A stretch of DNA of 64,000 nt from Streptomyces huiliensis (GTDB lineage: Bacteria > Actinomycetota > Actinomycetes > Streptomycetales > Streptomycetaceae), in the NCBI RefSeq assembly GCF_020037025.1, contig NZ_JAIQLH010000041.1, positions 18,538-82,537 on the forward strand. Direction: 5' to 3'. This document shows, one piece after another, positions 1 through 8,792 of the stretch. The notes under the pieces are model-generated. The model saw only the letters and a program-made list of their open reading frames with translations. It searched no databases and was not told the DNA's origin. The position numbers were made by a program, and so were the translations under genes. Positions within the stretch are counted from its first letter, which is position 1. Each line of letters begins with the position of its first letter.

Positions 1-87
1 ATCGGCAACTACAACTGGCCGAAGTCCGGGGGGCTCCGCGGTTCTCGCCGTGCCCTGCTGTCCGCCCTGGACGGGGGCGGGGAATGA
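1..87 (+). CDS. 3' end of a phage head-tail connector gene (partial)
   Basis: The first 28 codons of the window are open and end in TGA at 85-87, which overlaps the ATG of the next gene in an ATGA arrangement. The visible tail is short and Gly/Arg rich and carries no diagnostic motif. Its place directly before the tail terminator suggests a gp10-like head-tail connector or neck protein. That assignment rests on position only. Confidence 0.45.
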   Translation: MGNYNWPKSGGLRGSRRALLSALDGGGE

Positions 88-488
88 GCCGCCCGATCGT
101 CGTCATGCCGGACGCCGTAGCCGTTGCCGTTCGGTATCTCCGGCAGGCTCTCGCCGACGCGGGGAGGCCGGCCCCGGTCGTCTCCCGGGTCCCTTCTCCG
201 CGCCCCGCGTCTTTCGTCCGGGTGGAACGCCTCGGCGGACTCCGACAAACCCCGGTGTCGGACCGGCCTCGGCTCGACATCGAATGCTGGGCGCCTACCG
301 AGTACGACGCGCACGAGCTGTGCGCGCTCTCCCGCGCCCTGGTCGCCGTCATGCCCGGGGTTCGCGGTGGCGTGACCGTCTACCGGGTGACGGAGGTGGC
401 GGGACCGCAGTGGCTACCGGACGCCGCTTCGTCAACTCCCCGATTCAGCTTCGCGGTTGAGATTCATATGCGCGGGCGGCCCCTGTAG
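84..488 (+). CDS. Phage tail terminator / tail completion protein
   Basis: This 134-aa protein begins at an ATG overlapping the upstream stop. Size and position, just before the major tail protein, match siphoviral tail terminators, which cap the tail tube and set its final length. The sequence shows an N-terminal helix (residues about 8-25), then alternating strands with DIECWA and HELCALSRALVAVM segments, as in gpU/gp17-like folds. No catalytic motif is present. The family call rests on synteny and size. Confidence 0.6.
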   Translation: MSRPIVVMPDAVAVAVRYLRQALADAGRPAPVVSRVPSPRPASFVRVERLGGLRQTPVSDRPRLDIECWAPTEYDAHELCALSRALVAVMPGVRGGVTVYRVTEVAGPQWLPDAASSTPRFSFAVEIHMRGRPL

Positions 489-533
489 CGGCCCCGCGCA
501 CACCACCATCAGCATCACAACAGGGGGACACCT

Positions 534-1103
534 ATGCCTCTGAACGCTAGCGCTGTGCGCGTCGGCATAACCGGCGCCGCGTACGTCGCACCGAAGGGAA
601 CTACTGCACCGACCGACGCAACGAGCACATGGCCGGCTGCTGCTACGGATATCGGCTGGATATCCGAGGACGGCATTACGGAGTCGAATTCCACGGACAC
701 TTCAGAGATCAAGGGGTGGCAAGGCGGACAGACCGTCCGCAAGGTGATCAGCTCGTCCGAGATGACGTTCAAGTTCACAGCGATTGAGACGAGCCGGGCC
801 GTCCTGGAGCTGTACCACAAGGGCGCCAAGATGACGACGACCAACGGCAAGAGTGTGCTTGCCATCAAGGCTCCGACAACCGACCGCCGTCTTTTCGGCT
901 TCGACGTCATCGACGGCTCCAGTCACGTCCGCATCGTGATCCCGGACGGTGAGGTTACCGAAACCGGGGACGTCACCTATAAGGCCGACGAAGCCGTCTC
1001 TTACGAGATCACTGTGACCGGCTACCCGGGCGCTGACGGCACCGTTGCCTACAAGTACAGCGATGATCCGGCGTGGGCCGCTGAGCCGCCCAAGACTCCG
1101 TAA
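534..1103 (+). CDS. Major tail (tube) protein
   Basis: This 189-aa protein starts at ATG 534 behind a clean AGGGGGA site. It is beta-rich with many Thr, Ser and Gly residues and a moderate acidic content, as expected for a tail tube subunit. The N-terminal part has an AYVAPKGTTAPTDAT segment typical of actinophage tube proteins. The C-terminal part (VTYKADEAVSYEITVTGYPG) resembles the Ig-like edge of such proteins. It lies between tail terminator and tail chaperones, the canonical siphovirus position. Confidence 0.75.
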   Translation: MPLNASAVRVGITGAAYVAPKGTTAPTDATSTWPAAATDIGWISEDGITESNSTDTSEIKGWQGGQTVRKVISSSEMTFKFTAIETSRAVLELYHKGAKMTTTNGKSVLAIKAPTTDRRLFGFDVIDGSSHVRIVIPDGEVTETGDVTYKADEAVSYEITVTGYPGADGTVAYKYSDDPAWAAEPPKTP

Positions 1104-1140
1104 GAGAAACGTTTTTTCAACTTCGTGGAATTGAGGGCAG

Positions 1141-1452
1141 ATGAGCACTCCGTTTGATCTCGACGTCTGGGTGAAGGAAACCCGCAAGGAGCCTTTTCGA
1201 TTCACCCTTGCAGGCCAGATTTTCACCATGCCTCCGGCCGGCGAGCTGGACAAGTCGATTCTCTCTACAGTCAACGTCGCGGACCCTTCGCCGCTGGACA
1301 TCGAACGCCTGCTCCGCGCCGGTCTCGGCGACCAGTGGGCCGTCTTCGACAAGACGCCGGCGCCGCTCGCCGCACTCGGCGAACTCTTCCGTCAGTGGCA
1401 GCGCCATGAGGGCATTACGCCGGGGGAAGCGCGAGCCTCTACCGACTCCTAG
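1141..1452 (+). CDS. Tail assembly chaperone, short form (gpG-like)
   Basis: This 103-aa acidic protein begins at ATG 1141. Family knowledge: such chaperones bind the tape measure and recruit tube subunits during assembly. It lies between the tube and tape measure genes and is followed by an overlapping reading frame without its own good start, the standard layout for a programmed frameshift. The last dozen or so residues after the slippery stretch are low-complexity, as expected for the unshifted ending. Confidence 0.7.
   Translation: MSTPFDLDVWVKETRKEPFRFTLAGQIFTMPPAGELDKSILSTVNVADPSPLDIERLLRAGLGDQWAVFDKTPAPLAALGELFRQWQRHEGITPGEARASTDS
1422..1428 (+). promoter_or_regulatory. Putative -1 ribosomal frameshift site
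   Basis: A GGGGGAA run sits in the zero frame as G GGG GAA near the end of the short chaperone. Slipping back one base joins frame 1 to the downstream frame, which is open without a stop from before this point to 1850. G-rich slippery runs occur at this place in many siphoviruses. The exact slip codon is inferred. Confidence 0.5.
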
Positions 1453-1850
1453 AGGAGCACGGGGAGGCGATTGAGGCGGACCTACAGCGGTACTACGGGC
1501 TGGATATCCGGGACTTGTTCCGGCCGGAGTCGGGATTGACGGCTCGTCGGCTCCGCGCCCTGGTCGTGAACTTGCCGTCAGACTCCGCGCTTGCCCGGAC
1601 GATGGCGGGCGCGGATGCCGGATGGACGCTGGAGACCCACCTACTCGCGGCGGTGCATGACCGGTTGGCTGAGGCGAATTGGCAGCGGGGCAACGCAGGA
1701 TCGAAAACACCTTCTCGCCGACCGTCGCCGATTCCGCGGCCGGGCGTACGGCAGGGGCGCGTCGGAGGGACAGCGCGGAACCCGCGGGAAGTGGCTGAGT
1801 ATCTGTCCCGCTTTCAGCCGGCCGAGGGGGTGAACCGCGATGGCGGTTGA
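1425..1850 (+). CDS. Tail assembly chaperone, frameshift extension (gpGT-like T domain)
   Basis: This frame reads continuously through LYRLLEEHGEAIEADLQRYY and onward to TGA 1848-1850. It has no ATG or GTG with a ribosome site before its conserved start; the first usable codon is a TTG at 1515, inside the conserved part. Joined to the upstream gene by a -1 shift it gives a product of about 236 aa. In the lambda model the T domain contacts the tape measure. The end overlaps the tape measure start by 11 bases. Confidence 0.65.
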   Translation, partial: GSASLYRLLEEHGEAIEADLQRYYGLDIRDLFRPESGLTARRLRALVVNLPSDSALARTMAGADAGWTLETHLLAAVHDRLAEANWQRGNAGSKTPSRRPSPIPRPGVRQGRVGGTARNPREVAEYLSRFQPAEGVNRDGG

Positions 1851-4230
1851 AGTCGGTGTTGCCTATGTATCGATCGTTCCGGAAGTCCAAGGTTTCGCGG
1901 CACAACTCCGGCAGCACGTCACCGGACCGTCGCAGACAGCGGGGCAGCAAGGCGGACAGCAAGCAGGCGAAGGATTCACCAGCAAAATGGGAGGAATCCT
2001 CAAGGGCGGGCTTGCCGGTATCGGTCTTGCTGCTGCCGGTTTGCTCACAAAGGGGTTCCTGGGCGCTCTTGACCAGGGCGCCATCAACGGAAAGCTACAG
2101 GCTCAACTCGGTGCCACTCCGGCCGAAGCGTCCCGGTATGGCAAAGTCGCGGGCCAGGTGTACGCCCGGGGCGTTACCGATTCTGTTGAGGAAGCAGCGC
2201 AGAGCATATCCGGCGTGATGCGCGCTGGAATTCTCCCGCCTGATGCAACGAATGCGCAGATTGAATCGATCACTTCCAAGGTCACGGACCTTGGAAAAAC
2301 GTTCGAGCTGGACATCGGCCAGACCAGTAACGCAGTCGGGCAGATGATCAAAACTGGGCTTGCCAAAGACGGCACGGAGTCCCTTGATCTGCTGACAGCC
2401 GCTATGCAAAAAATGGGTCCGCGGGCCGATGACATGGCGGACACGGTCAACGAATACAGCACCAAATTCCGTGACCTCGGACTGTCGGGCGCCGAAGCTT
2501 TCGGACTTATGGCACAGGGCATGAAAGCGGGCGCCCGTGACACCGACACCATGGCCGACGCGCTCAAGGAATTTCAAATCCGGGCGACGGACGGCAATAA
2601 ATCCAGCATTGAAGCGTACCAGGCCCTCGGGTTCAACGCCGAGGAAATGACAAGGAAAGTCGCAGGCGGCGGGAAGGGTGCCCGCGAGGGACTGCAACAG
2701 GTTCTTGATGGCATCAAGGGAATAAAAGACCCGGCGGAGCAATCCAAAGTCGCCGTGGGTCTTTTCGGTACTAAAGCTGAAGACCTCGGAAAAGCCCTGC
2801 TCGCCATGGATCCGAAAACGGCTGTGCAGGCACTCGGAGATACCGCCGGAGCGGCCGACCGGATGGGCGAAGCGCTGCATTCTGGGCCGATGGCAAGGAT
2901 TCAGCAGCTCAAGCGCACCGTGGAAGTCGGTCTGACGAATTTCTTCGGCGGTACGGTGATTCCTGCGCTGATGAGTTTCGGGCGCTTCATGGCCGATACA
3001 TTCGGGCCCGTCTTCAGCACGGCCAAGGATCTCGTGGGCGGATTCCTGTCGTCTTTCTCTTCCGGGGGTGGCGGCGCCTCTGTCGCCATCTTCGGGGAGA
3101 CGCTGCGCACCCTCGGCGGGACCCTGCGGGACGCTCTGCTGCCGGGCCTTCAGGGGCTCGTCACTTTGGCTCGGGATACGCTTTGGCCCGCTCTACAGGG
3201 GCTAGGGCAAGTTTTCGTGACTCAGCTCGTCCCGGCTTTCATGACGCTGTACTCCGCCGTCTACAGCGCCGTAGTTCCTGTTCTCTCGTCGCTAGGCCGA
3301 ATCATGCTTGAGGTGGTTTGGCCGGCAGTGATGCGAATATGGTCCGCGATCCTCACCAACTTGCAACCCGTATTCGCCTCGCTGTCTACCTTCATATCGG
3401 ATCGGGTTGCCCCCGCAGTGCAGATGATCGGCGATAAACTCCGCGCTCTGGTCGACAAGTGCCGACCCCTTATCGACGTGATCGCGACCGTGGCGTCATG
3501 GCTCGGACAGTTCGCCGCGAAGATCCTCGGATTTGTGATCCCGATCGTGATACAGCTCGCCGGTCCGATTTTCTCGTTCCTTATCTCCGCGATCGGCACT
3601 GTCATCGGGTGGATAGGCAACGTGATTGGATTTCTTGGGTCCCTGGGGTCCGCGTTCATCGGAGCCATCAAATGGGTGGTCGAGTTCAGTCGTAGGGCTG
3701 TTGAGAAAATGGGTGAATTCCTCGGTTGGATGCGTGGTCTTCCCGGCCGGATCCGTGACGGTCTTGGCGATTTCGGGTGGCTGCTCGTCGGCAAAGGGCA
3801 GGACCTCGTGCGCGGCATCTGGAACGGCGTCAAAAGCATGGGGAACTGGCTCAAGAACACGCTAATCAACTGGGCGACCAGCGTTATTCCGGGCCCCATC
3901 GCGAAAGCCCTCGGGATCCGGTCTCCCTCACGTGTTCTCGCCGATCGGGTCGGGCGTTGGATTCCCGCGGGTGTCGTCGCCGGTATCGATGCCGAACAGT
4001 CCACGCTTGATGCCCGACTTCGCGCCATGGTGACCGTGCCGGACATCGGGACTCCCGCGCCGGCCGGAGCCGTCCCCCTGCCCCGCGCGGGTGCCGTTCA
4101 GGTGCCGGGGCTCGCCGAGCTGCTGCGCGCCCTGGACGCCGACCGGGGACGGGAAATCGTCGTCCGCGTCGGCGAACAGGAAATCGCTCGCGCCGTCGAG
4201 GCGGGGCAACGCCAACTTGCCAGGAGGTGA
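1840..4230 (+). CDS. Tape measure protein
   Basis: This 796-aa protein is the longest in the tail cluster. Residues 1-45 are followed by a Gly/Ala hydrophobic stretch (about 47-75). A helical region containing TESLDLLTAAMQKMG and AEAFGLMAQGMKAG resembles the TIGR01760/PhageMin_Tail core. Further membrane-like segments lie at about 440-620, and the C-terminal KALGIRSPSRV segment recurs in many tape measures. At roughly 0.15 nm per residue it predicts a tail of about 120 nm. No lytic transglycosylase or peptidase motif was seen. Confidence 0.88.
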   Translation: MAVEVGVAYVSIVPEVQGFAAQLRQHVTGPSQTAGQQGGQQAGEGFTSKMGGILKGGLAGIGLAAAGLLTKGFLGALDQGAINGKLQAQLGATPAEASRYGKVAGQVYARGVTDSVEEAAQSISGVMRAGILPPDATNAQIESITSKVTDLGKTFELDIGQTSNAVGQMIKTGLAKDGTESLDLLTAAMQKMGPRADDMADTVNEYSTKFRDLGLSGAEAFGLMAQGMKAGARDTDTMADALKEFQIRATDGNKSSIEAYQALGFNAEEMTRKVAGGGKGAREGLQQVLDGIKGIKDPAEQSKVAVGLFGTKAEDLGKALLAMDPKTAVQALGDTAGAADRMGEALHSGPMARIQQLKRTVEVGLTNFFGGTVIPALMSFGRFMADTFGPVFSTAKDLVGGFLSSFSSGGGGASVAIFGETLRTLGGTLRDALLPGLQGLVTLARDTLWPALQGLGQVFVTQLVPAFMTLYSAVYSAVVPVLSSLGRIMLEVVWPAVMRIWSAILTNLQPVFASLSTFISDRVAPAVQMIGDKLRALVDKCRPLIDVIATVASWLGQFAAKILGFVIPIVIQLAGPIFSFLISAIGTVIGWIGNVIGFLGSLGSAFIGAIKWVVEFSRRAVEKMGEFLGWMRGLPGRIRDGLGDFGWLLVGKGQDLVRGIWNGVKSMGNWLKNTLINWATSVIPGPIAKALGIRSPSRVLADRVGRWIPAGVVAGIDAEQSTLDARLRAMVTVPDIGTPAPAGAVPLPRAGAVQVPGLAELLRALDADRGREIVVRVGEQEIARAVEAGQRQLARR

Positions 4231-4237
4231 ACGGAAG

Positions 4238-5080
4238 GTGGGCATGTGGATCGGCCGTCCCGGGGCCATGCGGGAAATCACGGACGGGGCGACGAGCTAC
4301 GACCGGTCGCCGGAGATCAGCACAACGGAGTTCCGGGCGCTGTCCGGCGCGGTGACGACGTGGACGGCCCCCGTGCTGCCCCGCCGGCTCAAGATCCAGT
4401 GGGAAGCACTGGAGCGGCCGGACTACGAAGTCCTTGACCGCCTGGTGCGCCGTCTCGACGGCCCCGGGCCGGTCGCGGTAATCGACCCGCTGACACGGAA
4501 TCTGCTCGGCGGGGCGCAGAGCGCGGGGACCGGGTCTCTGTCGGCGTGGTCGGGCAACGCCAAAGAGATGACCCTGTACGGCGGGGCAGCGCCCTCCGAC
4601 CCGGTCACGGTGTCCGTGGACACGCTGCCGTCAAATGGCCTGTCAGACCTGAACTGGATCGGCTCCGGGTGGCCGTACGTTCCCGTGACACCGGGGATGA
4701 CGGTCACCTGGTGGGTACCCGGTCTTATTGCCGCGGGGGCCGGGATCGCGCGTCTGTGCCTTTTCTGGCACGACCGCGCGACCGGGTACGTGAGTGGTCA
4801 AGTCGGGCCCCCTGAAAGGCCGTTGGTGGGCGCCGTGCCGACGCGTGGAGCATTCGTCCGCCCTGCCGTCCGTTTCAACAAGACGGGCGTGTGGGAAATG
4901 GGATTCTCGGCGCTCACGGTCGGCGATACGTCGGCGGCCCTACTCGCCGGAGACCGACCCTACGGAGAGGGGACACCGCCTTACAGCGTCACTGGCTACT
5001 CGCACGCCGCGACGGCCGGCGACGGCCGATACCGGGACGTCTCCCTAGACCTGGTGGAGGTGACCAGTGCGGCCGGGTGA
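4238..5080 (+). CDS. Minor tail protein (distal tail / Dit-like)
   Basis: This 280-aa protein starts at GTG 4238 about 10 bases after an AGGAGG overlapping the tape measure stop; ATG 4244 is an alternative. Residues 1-90 hold the conserved actinophage start (MWIGRPGAMREI) and a beta-rich domain fitting the distal tail ring. The rest resembles a carbohydrate-binding jelly roll, with several Trp-rich strands such as GMTVTWWVPG. It is the first gene after the tape measure, where the Dit-type gene normally lies. Confidence 0.6.
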   Translation: MGMWIGRPGAMREITDGATSYDRSPEISTTEFRALSGAVTTWTAPVLPRRLKIQWEALERPDYEVLDRLVRRLDGPGPVAVIDPLTRNLLGGAQSAGTGSLSAWSGNAKEMTLYGGAAPSDPVTVSVDTLPSNGLSDLNWIGSGWPYVPVTPGMTVTWWVPGLIAAGAGIARLCLFWHDRATGYVSGQVGPPERPLVGAVPTRGAFVRPAVRFNKTGVWEMGFSALTVGDTSAALLAGDRPYGEGTPPYSVTGYSHAATAGDGRYRDVSLDLVEVTSAAG

Positions 5081-7316
5081 TAAGTCGCTGACGGACGCGC
5101 TGTCCGAGGGCGCCCGCACGGGCACACATTCGACGCGTCTCGGCGGGCGGGAGATGGCCGGACAGGTCGAGTCGTGGACGCTGGATCGGTCATACGGGAC
5201 CGACCTCCCGGACGCCATGAGGGCTTTCTCCGGCTCGTCCTCGGCGCAGCTCGATCTGACGCTCGTCGGCACCGGTGGCGCGTCGGCTCCGGCGCTCTAC
5301 GGCCCGTGGGCGCCGAGGGTGACGGGAGACGTCGTACGACCAGGGCAGTCGGTCACGCACGGGTGGGGAGTCGGCTCGTCCGTCCTGCCGGCGTTCCGCG
5401 GGTCGGTGCGCTCCCGGTCGGCAGCATCCGGCACGGACACGGTGCGGGTCACCGCGCTGGACGGCGCGGAGAGGTTGCGCGGACCGGCGCGACTCCCTCG
5501 GCCGAGCGGAGGTATCGACCCCAGCACCCCCTATGGTCCCGATACGAATTGGGTGGCAAGCTCCGAATGGTGCGTGGACCACCTTTTGCGTAACGCTGGG
5601 ATTCACACCTGTCCGCCTCCGCGAGACGGGTGCATTCTTTATGCTTCCATGCACGGTGGCGCCGCTGCCGATATCGGGTATCTGCTGGGCCTCGGCGGGG
5701 ATTGGTCGCACTGGGCACGGCGTGATGCGCCGTGGGAATGCGCCGTCACGGGTGCGTCGGATGGCACCACGTGGGCGAAATATTCGCCCGAGAAGCGTAC
5801 GGTTACCCGCACTAATGGCGGGCTGTGGGTCGAAGCATGGGTGGATAATACGGATTTCAACCCCGCCGAGGACGGGACTTTTTCATTCACCCTTTCTTGG
5901 GTCTCGGCGGGCGGGAAGGTGCATTCCGTCACCATCGGGTTGGACTTCCATACCGGATCGATCACATATTCGATTCGGCAGGTCAATCCGCCTGTCGAGA
6001 CTTCGCCGCTCGTGACGACTATCCCCGATATTGCAGGCTACGCCGGACGGTGGCATCTCGGATTTTGGGTGGCGGTGTCCGCATCAGGGGTTGTGACGGT
6101 CTCTGGCCATGTCCTGTCAAAATATAAGCAATGGGCAATCACAGAAGGTGACCTGCCCGGCATCACCCTGCCTCCTGGCTGCCTGGGTGATCTGACTGTG
6201 CGCCTCGGAGCCATTCGAGCAGAGGCAGTGCAACTGTCGAGACTGCGGGAAAAACCGCCCACAGACGAGGACCGCATGCAGCAAGGGAAGTGGCGGAAAG
6301 GCGCGACGCTGGACGCTCCGACGGCCCCTCTTCGGATGATCCCTGCGGTATCAGGCAGTGCGTGGGACGCCATCACGGAAATAGCGAGAGCCACTCTCTC
6401 GACGTGTGAATTCGACAGTGCGGGAATCTTTCGATGGCGCGGTCCGGGGAGATGGCAGACGACACCGGACGCCCCGGACCTCACCCTCACTTCCCGCCGA
6501 GATATCGCCTCTGTCACGGCCACTGAGGAAATAGACGCATGCCGTAATCGCATCGGCGTCAAATGGCAGAGCTGGCAAGGAGTCAAGTCAAAAAATGACA
6601 GCCTCCGCGTCATCAATACATACAGATTCGCCCCCGGGGAGCCAGGCTTGCGCATTGTCTGGCCGATTGGTGGTGACGATCTGGACATAGTGCCACCCGT
6701 CACGGCTGGCACAGTAACGGCGAATACTATTCGTTTCGTCACGCAGGACGGAAATCCGGTATTCGGTGCCATGGAGGTGAGTGCAACACGCGTCGGCGGG
6801 AAGATCTACGTACGAATGGATAACGTCAGCGACAAGACGGTATGGCTGTGGCCCCCTAAAACAGGAGACGCAACCATCGAATTCAGCACTCCGCACATTG
6901 ACTCTGCCGTCTCGCCGTCCGACATCGAAACCACGGACGAGGACGACGAAAGCCAACGCGCCTACGGCGTTCAAGATTTCGTCCACGACCCGCGAGGCTG
7001 GATTCAGGACGATGCGAGTGCCGCGACCCTTGCCAGCGCGATTCGCTCGGCCGGCGCATGGCCCGTACCCCTGCTGTCCGATATCGAAATCCTCGCGGAC
7101 CCGCGGATTGAGCTAGGGGACGTCGTTCGGATCCAGGATGCGACGGGGGCCGCTCTCGACACGCTTGCGTGGGTGATCGGCATCAAAACGTCGGCGGACG
7201 GTGGGGGTGCCGTGAAACAGACGCTCACGCTCCGCGGGACGACCGTCAACGGACGGCCGGCGGATGCAGGGCTTACCCCCGATCCGCCCATCGAACCGAC
7301 CACCAAGAATCTGTGA
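5067..7316 (+). CDS. Large minor tail protein (tail tip / baseplate hub)
   Basis: This 749-aa protein starts at GTG 5067 and overlaps the previous gene by 14 bases. The N-terminal 140 residues look like a hub domain. Residues about 170-400 form an insertion with a lectin-like beta sandwich pattern (GTFSFTLSWVSAGGKVHSVT, WHLGFWVAVS). The C-terminal part returns to hub-like sequence (ITEIARATLSTCEFDSAGIF, and LGDVVRIQDATG near the end). No separate tail fibre follows, so the insertion is the best candidate for host recognition, which is an inference. Confidence 0.6.
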   Translation: MRPGDKSLTDALSEGARTGTHSTRLGGREMAGQVESWTLDRSYGTDLPDAMRAFSGSSSAQLDLTLVGTGGASAPALYGPWAPRVTGDVVRPGQSVTHGWGVGSSVLPAFRGSVRSRSAASGTDTVRVTALDGAERLRGPARLPRPSGGIDPSTPYGPDTNWVASSEWCVDHLLRNAGIHTCPPPRDGCILYASMHGGAAADIGYLLGLGGDWSHWARRDAPWECAVTGASDGTTWAKYSPEKRTVTRTNGGLWVEAWVDNTDFNPAEDGTFSFTLSWVSAGGKVHSVTIGLDFHTGSITYSIRQVNPPVETSPLVTTIPDIAGYAGRWHLGFWVAVSASGVVTVSGHVLSKYKQWAITEGDLPGITLPPGCLGDLTVRLGAIRAEAVQLSRLREKPPTDEDRMQQGKWRKGATLDAPTAPLRMIPAVSGSAWDAITEIARATLSTCEFDSAGIFRWRGPGRWQTTPDAPDLTLTSRRDIASVTATEEIDACRNRIGVKWQSWQGVKSKNDSLRVINTYRFAPGEPGLRIVWPIGGDDLDIVPPVTAGTVTANTIRFVTQDGNPVFGAMEVSATRVGGKIYVRMDNVSDKTVWLWPPKTGDATIEFSTPHIDSAVSPSDIETTDEDDESQRAYGVQDFVHDPRGWIQDDASAATLASAIRSAGAWPVPLLSDIEILADPRIELGDVVRIQDATGAALDTLAWVIGIKTSADGGGAVKQTLTLRGTTVNGRPADAGLTPDPPIEPTTKNL

Positions 7317-7326
7317 GGAGGTGGAA

Positions 7327-7575
7327 ATGGGAGACGAGGATCACGAGCCTCTTGGCGTCCGCATCGGCGCGCGGGAGATCTATGACGAAGTCGTTGCCCT
7401 CCGCACGGAGATGCGGACCATGGGCCAGGAAAGTGATGCGGTACGCGGCGAACTGGCCGACCATGAGGACCGTATCCGTTCCCTGGAGCGGTGGCGGTAC
7501 GCGCTGCCGATATCCCTCCTGACAGCCGTAGTTGGCGCCGTCGTGGCAGTCGTGCAGAGCACCGGCAAGGCATAA
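7327..7575 (+). CDS. Coiled-coil protein with one C-terminal membrane helix (holin/spanin-like)
   Basis: This 82-aa protein begins at ATG 7327 behind a strong GAGGAGGTGG site. Residues 1-58 are charged with heptad spacing (EIYDEVVALRTEM, ELADHEDRIRSLERW). Residues 60-78 form a single hydrophobic helix. This layout is like XhlA-type haemolysin/holin partners next to endolysins. It is followed at once by a terminator and the endolysin. A role in lysis is inferred from position and topology. Confidence 0.55.
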   Translation: MGDEDHEPLGVRIGAREIYDEVVALRTEMRTMGQESDAVRGELADHEDRIRSLERWRYALPISLLTAVVGAVVAVVQSTGKA

Positions 7576-7591
7576 GAGCAGAGACCGAAGC

Positions 7592-7624
7592 AGCCCCGTG
7601 CGGGATCGTCCGGCGGGGCTTTCG
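7592..7624 (+). terminator. Rho-independent terminator
   Basis: AGCCCCG pairs with CGGGGCT around a 19-base loop and is followed by TTCG. It separates the tail operon from the endolysin gene. Confidence 0.6.
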
Positions 7625-7646
7625 CATGCCCAAAAGAGGGGGACGA

Positions 7647-8792
7647 GTGGGGACCGTAGACGCGATGATTGCCGCCGCCGAGGCGGACGTTGGCTACAAG
7701 GAGGGGCCCGGGAACGACACAAAGCACGGCCGATGGTACGGAATGCCCAACGAGCCCTGGTGCGACATGGCCGTGAGCAAGTGGGCGGCGGACAGTGGGA
7801 ACGCGGATGTAGTCGGCAAGTTCGCCTACTGCCCGGAGCACGTGAATTGGTTCCGCGCCCGCGGACAGTGGATCGGTAAGAACGCCCCCGCACGCCGCGG
7901 AGACGTCGTCTTCTATTCCTGGGACGGGGGCCCGCTCGCCGACCACGTGGGTCTTGTCGTCGGGGACAGCGACCCGGGCGACGACATAGAAACGATCGAG
8001 GGAAACACGTCCTCGGGCAGCAGCGGCAGCCAGGGGAACGGCGACGGGTGCTATCGGCGCACCCGGTCGCGCGCGTACGTCCTCGGTTTCGGTCGCCCCG
8101 CCTATGCCGGCTCCGGCCCGTCGCGTTCGCGGGTCACCATCGGCGGACTTTCCTACGGTTACGGCGCCCACGGTGACCACGTGACCCGTGTCGGTCGCGC
8201 CCTGGTCGCCCGTGGGTTCGGCTCGCACTACACCGAGGGACCCGGGCCGGACTGGTCGGATGCCGACACCGCCAGTTACGCCGCATTTCAGCGGAGTTTG
8301 GGTTACCGCGGTGCCGACGCGGACGGCATCCCGGGCCCGGACAGCCTTACCGCGCTGCTGGGGGAGATTCCCGGCTCGAACACAACGGAGGACGACGACA
8401 TGCCCATCAGCATCGGCGAGTACAACGGGACGGAGCACCAGCTCCCGCGCGACCAGTGGGTGACCGTGGACGTGAAGGGCGTGGACCTGGTGAAGAACGC
8501 GAGCGCCTACAACGCGACGGTCTACCTGACGCTGTACGCCCCGGCCGGCGCAACGGTCCAGGGCAGGTGGTACCACCAGCGGAAGGACGGGTCCCGCTGG
8601 GACGGCCCGATCGTGGAGAGGCTGATGACCACGGGTTCGTCGTTCGTGGACTTCACGCACCAGGGCTCCATCAGCGACGGCGAGACCGCGCGCTTCGAGG
8701 TGACGTACGGAAGCGTCCCGAACGGCGACTCCCGTCCTGCTGCGATCACTGCGGCACGGGTCCGCGGCGTGTACTGGAAGGCGGACCAGTGA
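7647..8792 (+). CDS. Endolysin: CHAP peptidase, peptidoglycan-binding domain and C-terminal domain
   Basis: This 381-aa protein starts at GTG 7647, chosen because a GAGGGGGA site precedes it; ATG 7626 is possible. Residues about 20-130 form a CHAP domain with Cys near 39 (EPWCDMAV), His near 98 (ADHVGLVVG) and EGNTS near 118. Residues about 165-245 match a PG_binding_1 repeat (AAFQRSLGYRGADADGIPG). Residues 252-381 are an Asn/Tyr-rich beta domain. The last begins at an in-frame ATG with its own ribosome site, suggesting a second, shorter product. It cuts cell wall peptide bonds at lysis. Confidence 0.82.
   Translation: MGTVDAMIAAAEADVGYKEGPGNDTKHGRWYGMPNEPWCDMAVSKWAADSGNADVVGKFAYCPEHVNWFRARGQWIGKNAPARRGDVVFYSWDGGPLADHVGLVVGDSDPGDDIETIEGNTSSGSSGSQGNGDGCYRRTRSRAYVLGFGRPAYAGSGPSRSRVTIGGLSYGYGAHGDHVTRVGRALVARGFGSHYTEGPGPDWSDADTASYAAFQRSLGYRGADADGIPGPDSLTALLGEIPGSNTTEDDDMPISIGEYNGTEHQLPRDQWVTVDVKGVDLVKNASAYNATVYLTLYAPAGATVQGRWYHQRKDGSRWDGPIVERLMTTGSSFVDFTHQGSISDGETARFEVTYGSVPNGDSRPAAITAARVRGVYWKADQ
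8400..8792 (+). CDS. Putative internal-start product: endolysin C-terminal wall-binding domain alone
   Basis: ATG 8400 is in frame with the endolysin and is preceded by ACGGAGGA ending eight bases upstream, a near-ideal ribosome site inside a coding region. It falls exactly at the linker before the C-terminal domain (DDDMPISIGEYNG). Translation from here gives a 130-aa domain without the peptidase. Several phage endolysins make such a short product, which assembles with the full-length enzyme. Expression here is inferred, not shown. Confidence 0.5.
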   Translation: MPISIGEYNGTEHQLPRDQWVTVDVKGVDLVKNASAYNATVYLTLYAPAGATVQGRWYHQRKDGSRWDGPIVERLMTTGSSFVDFTHQGSISDGETARFEVTYGSVPNGDSRPAAITAARVRGVYWKADQ

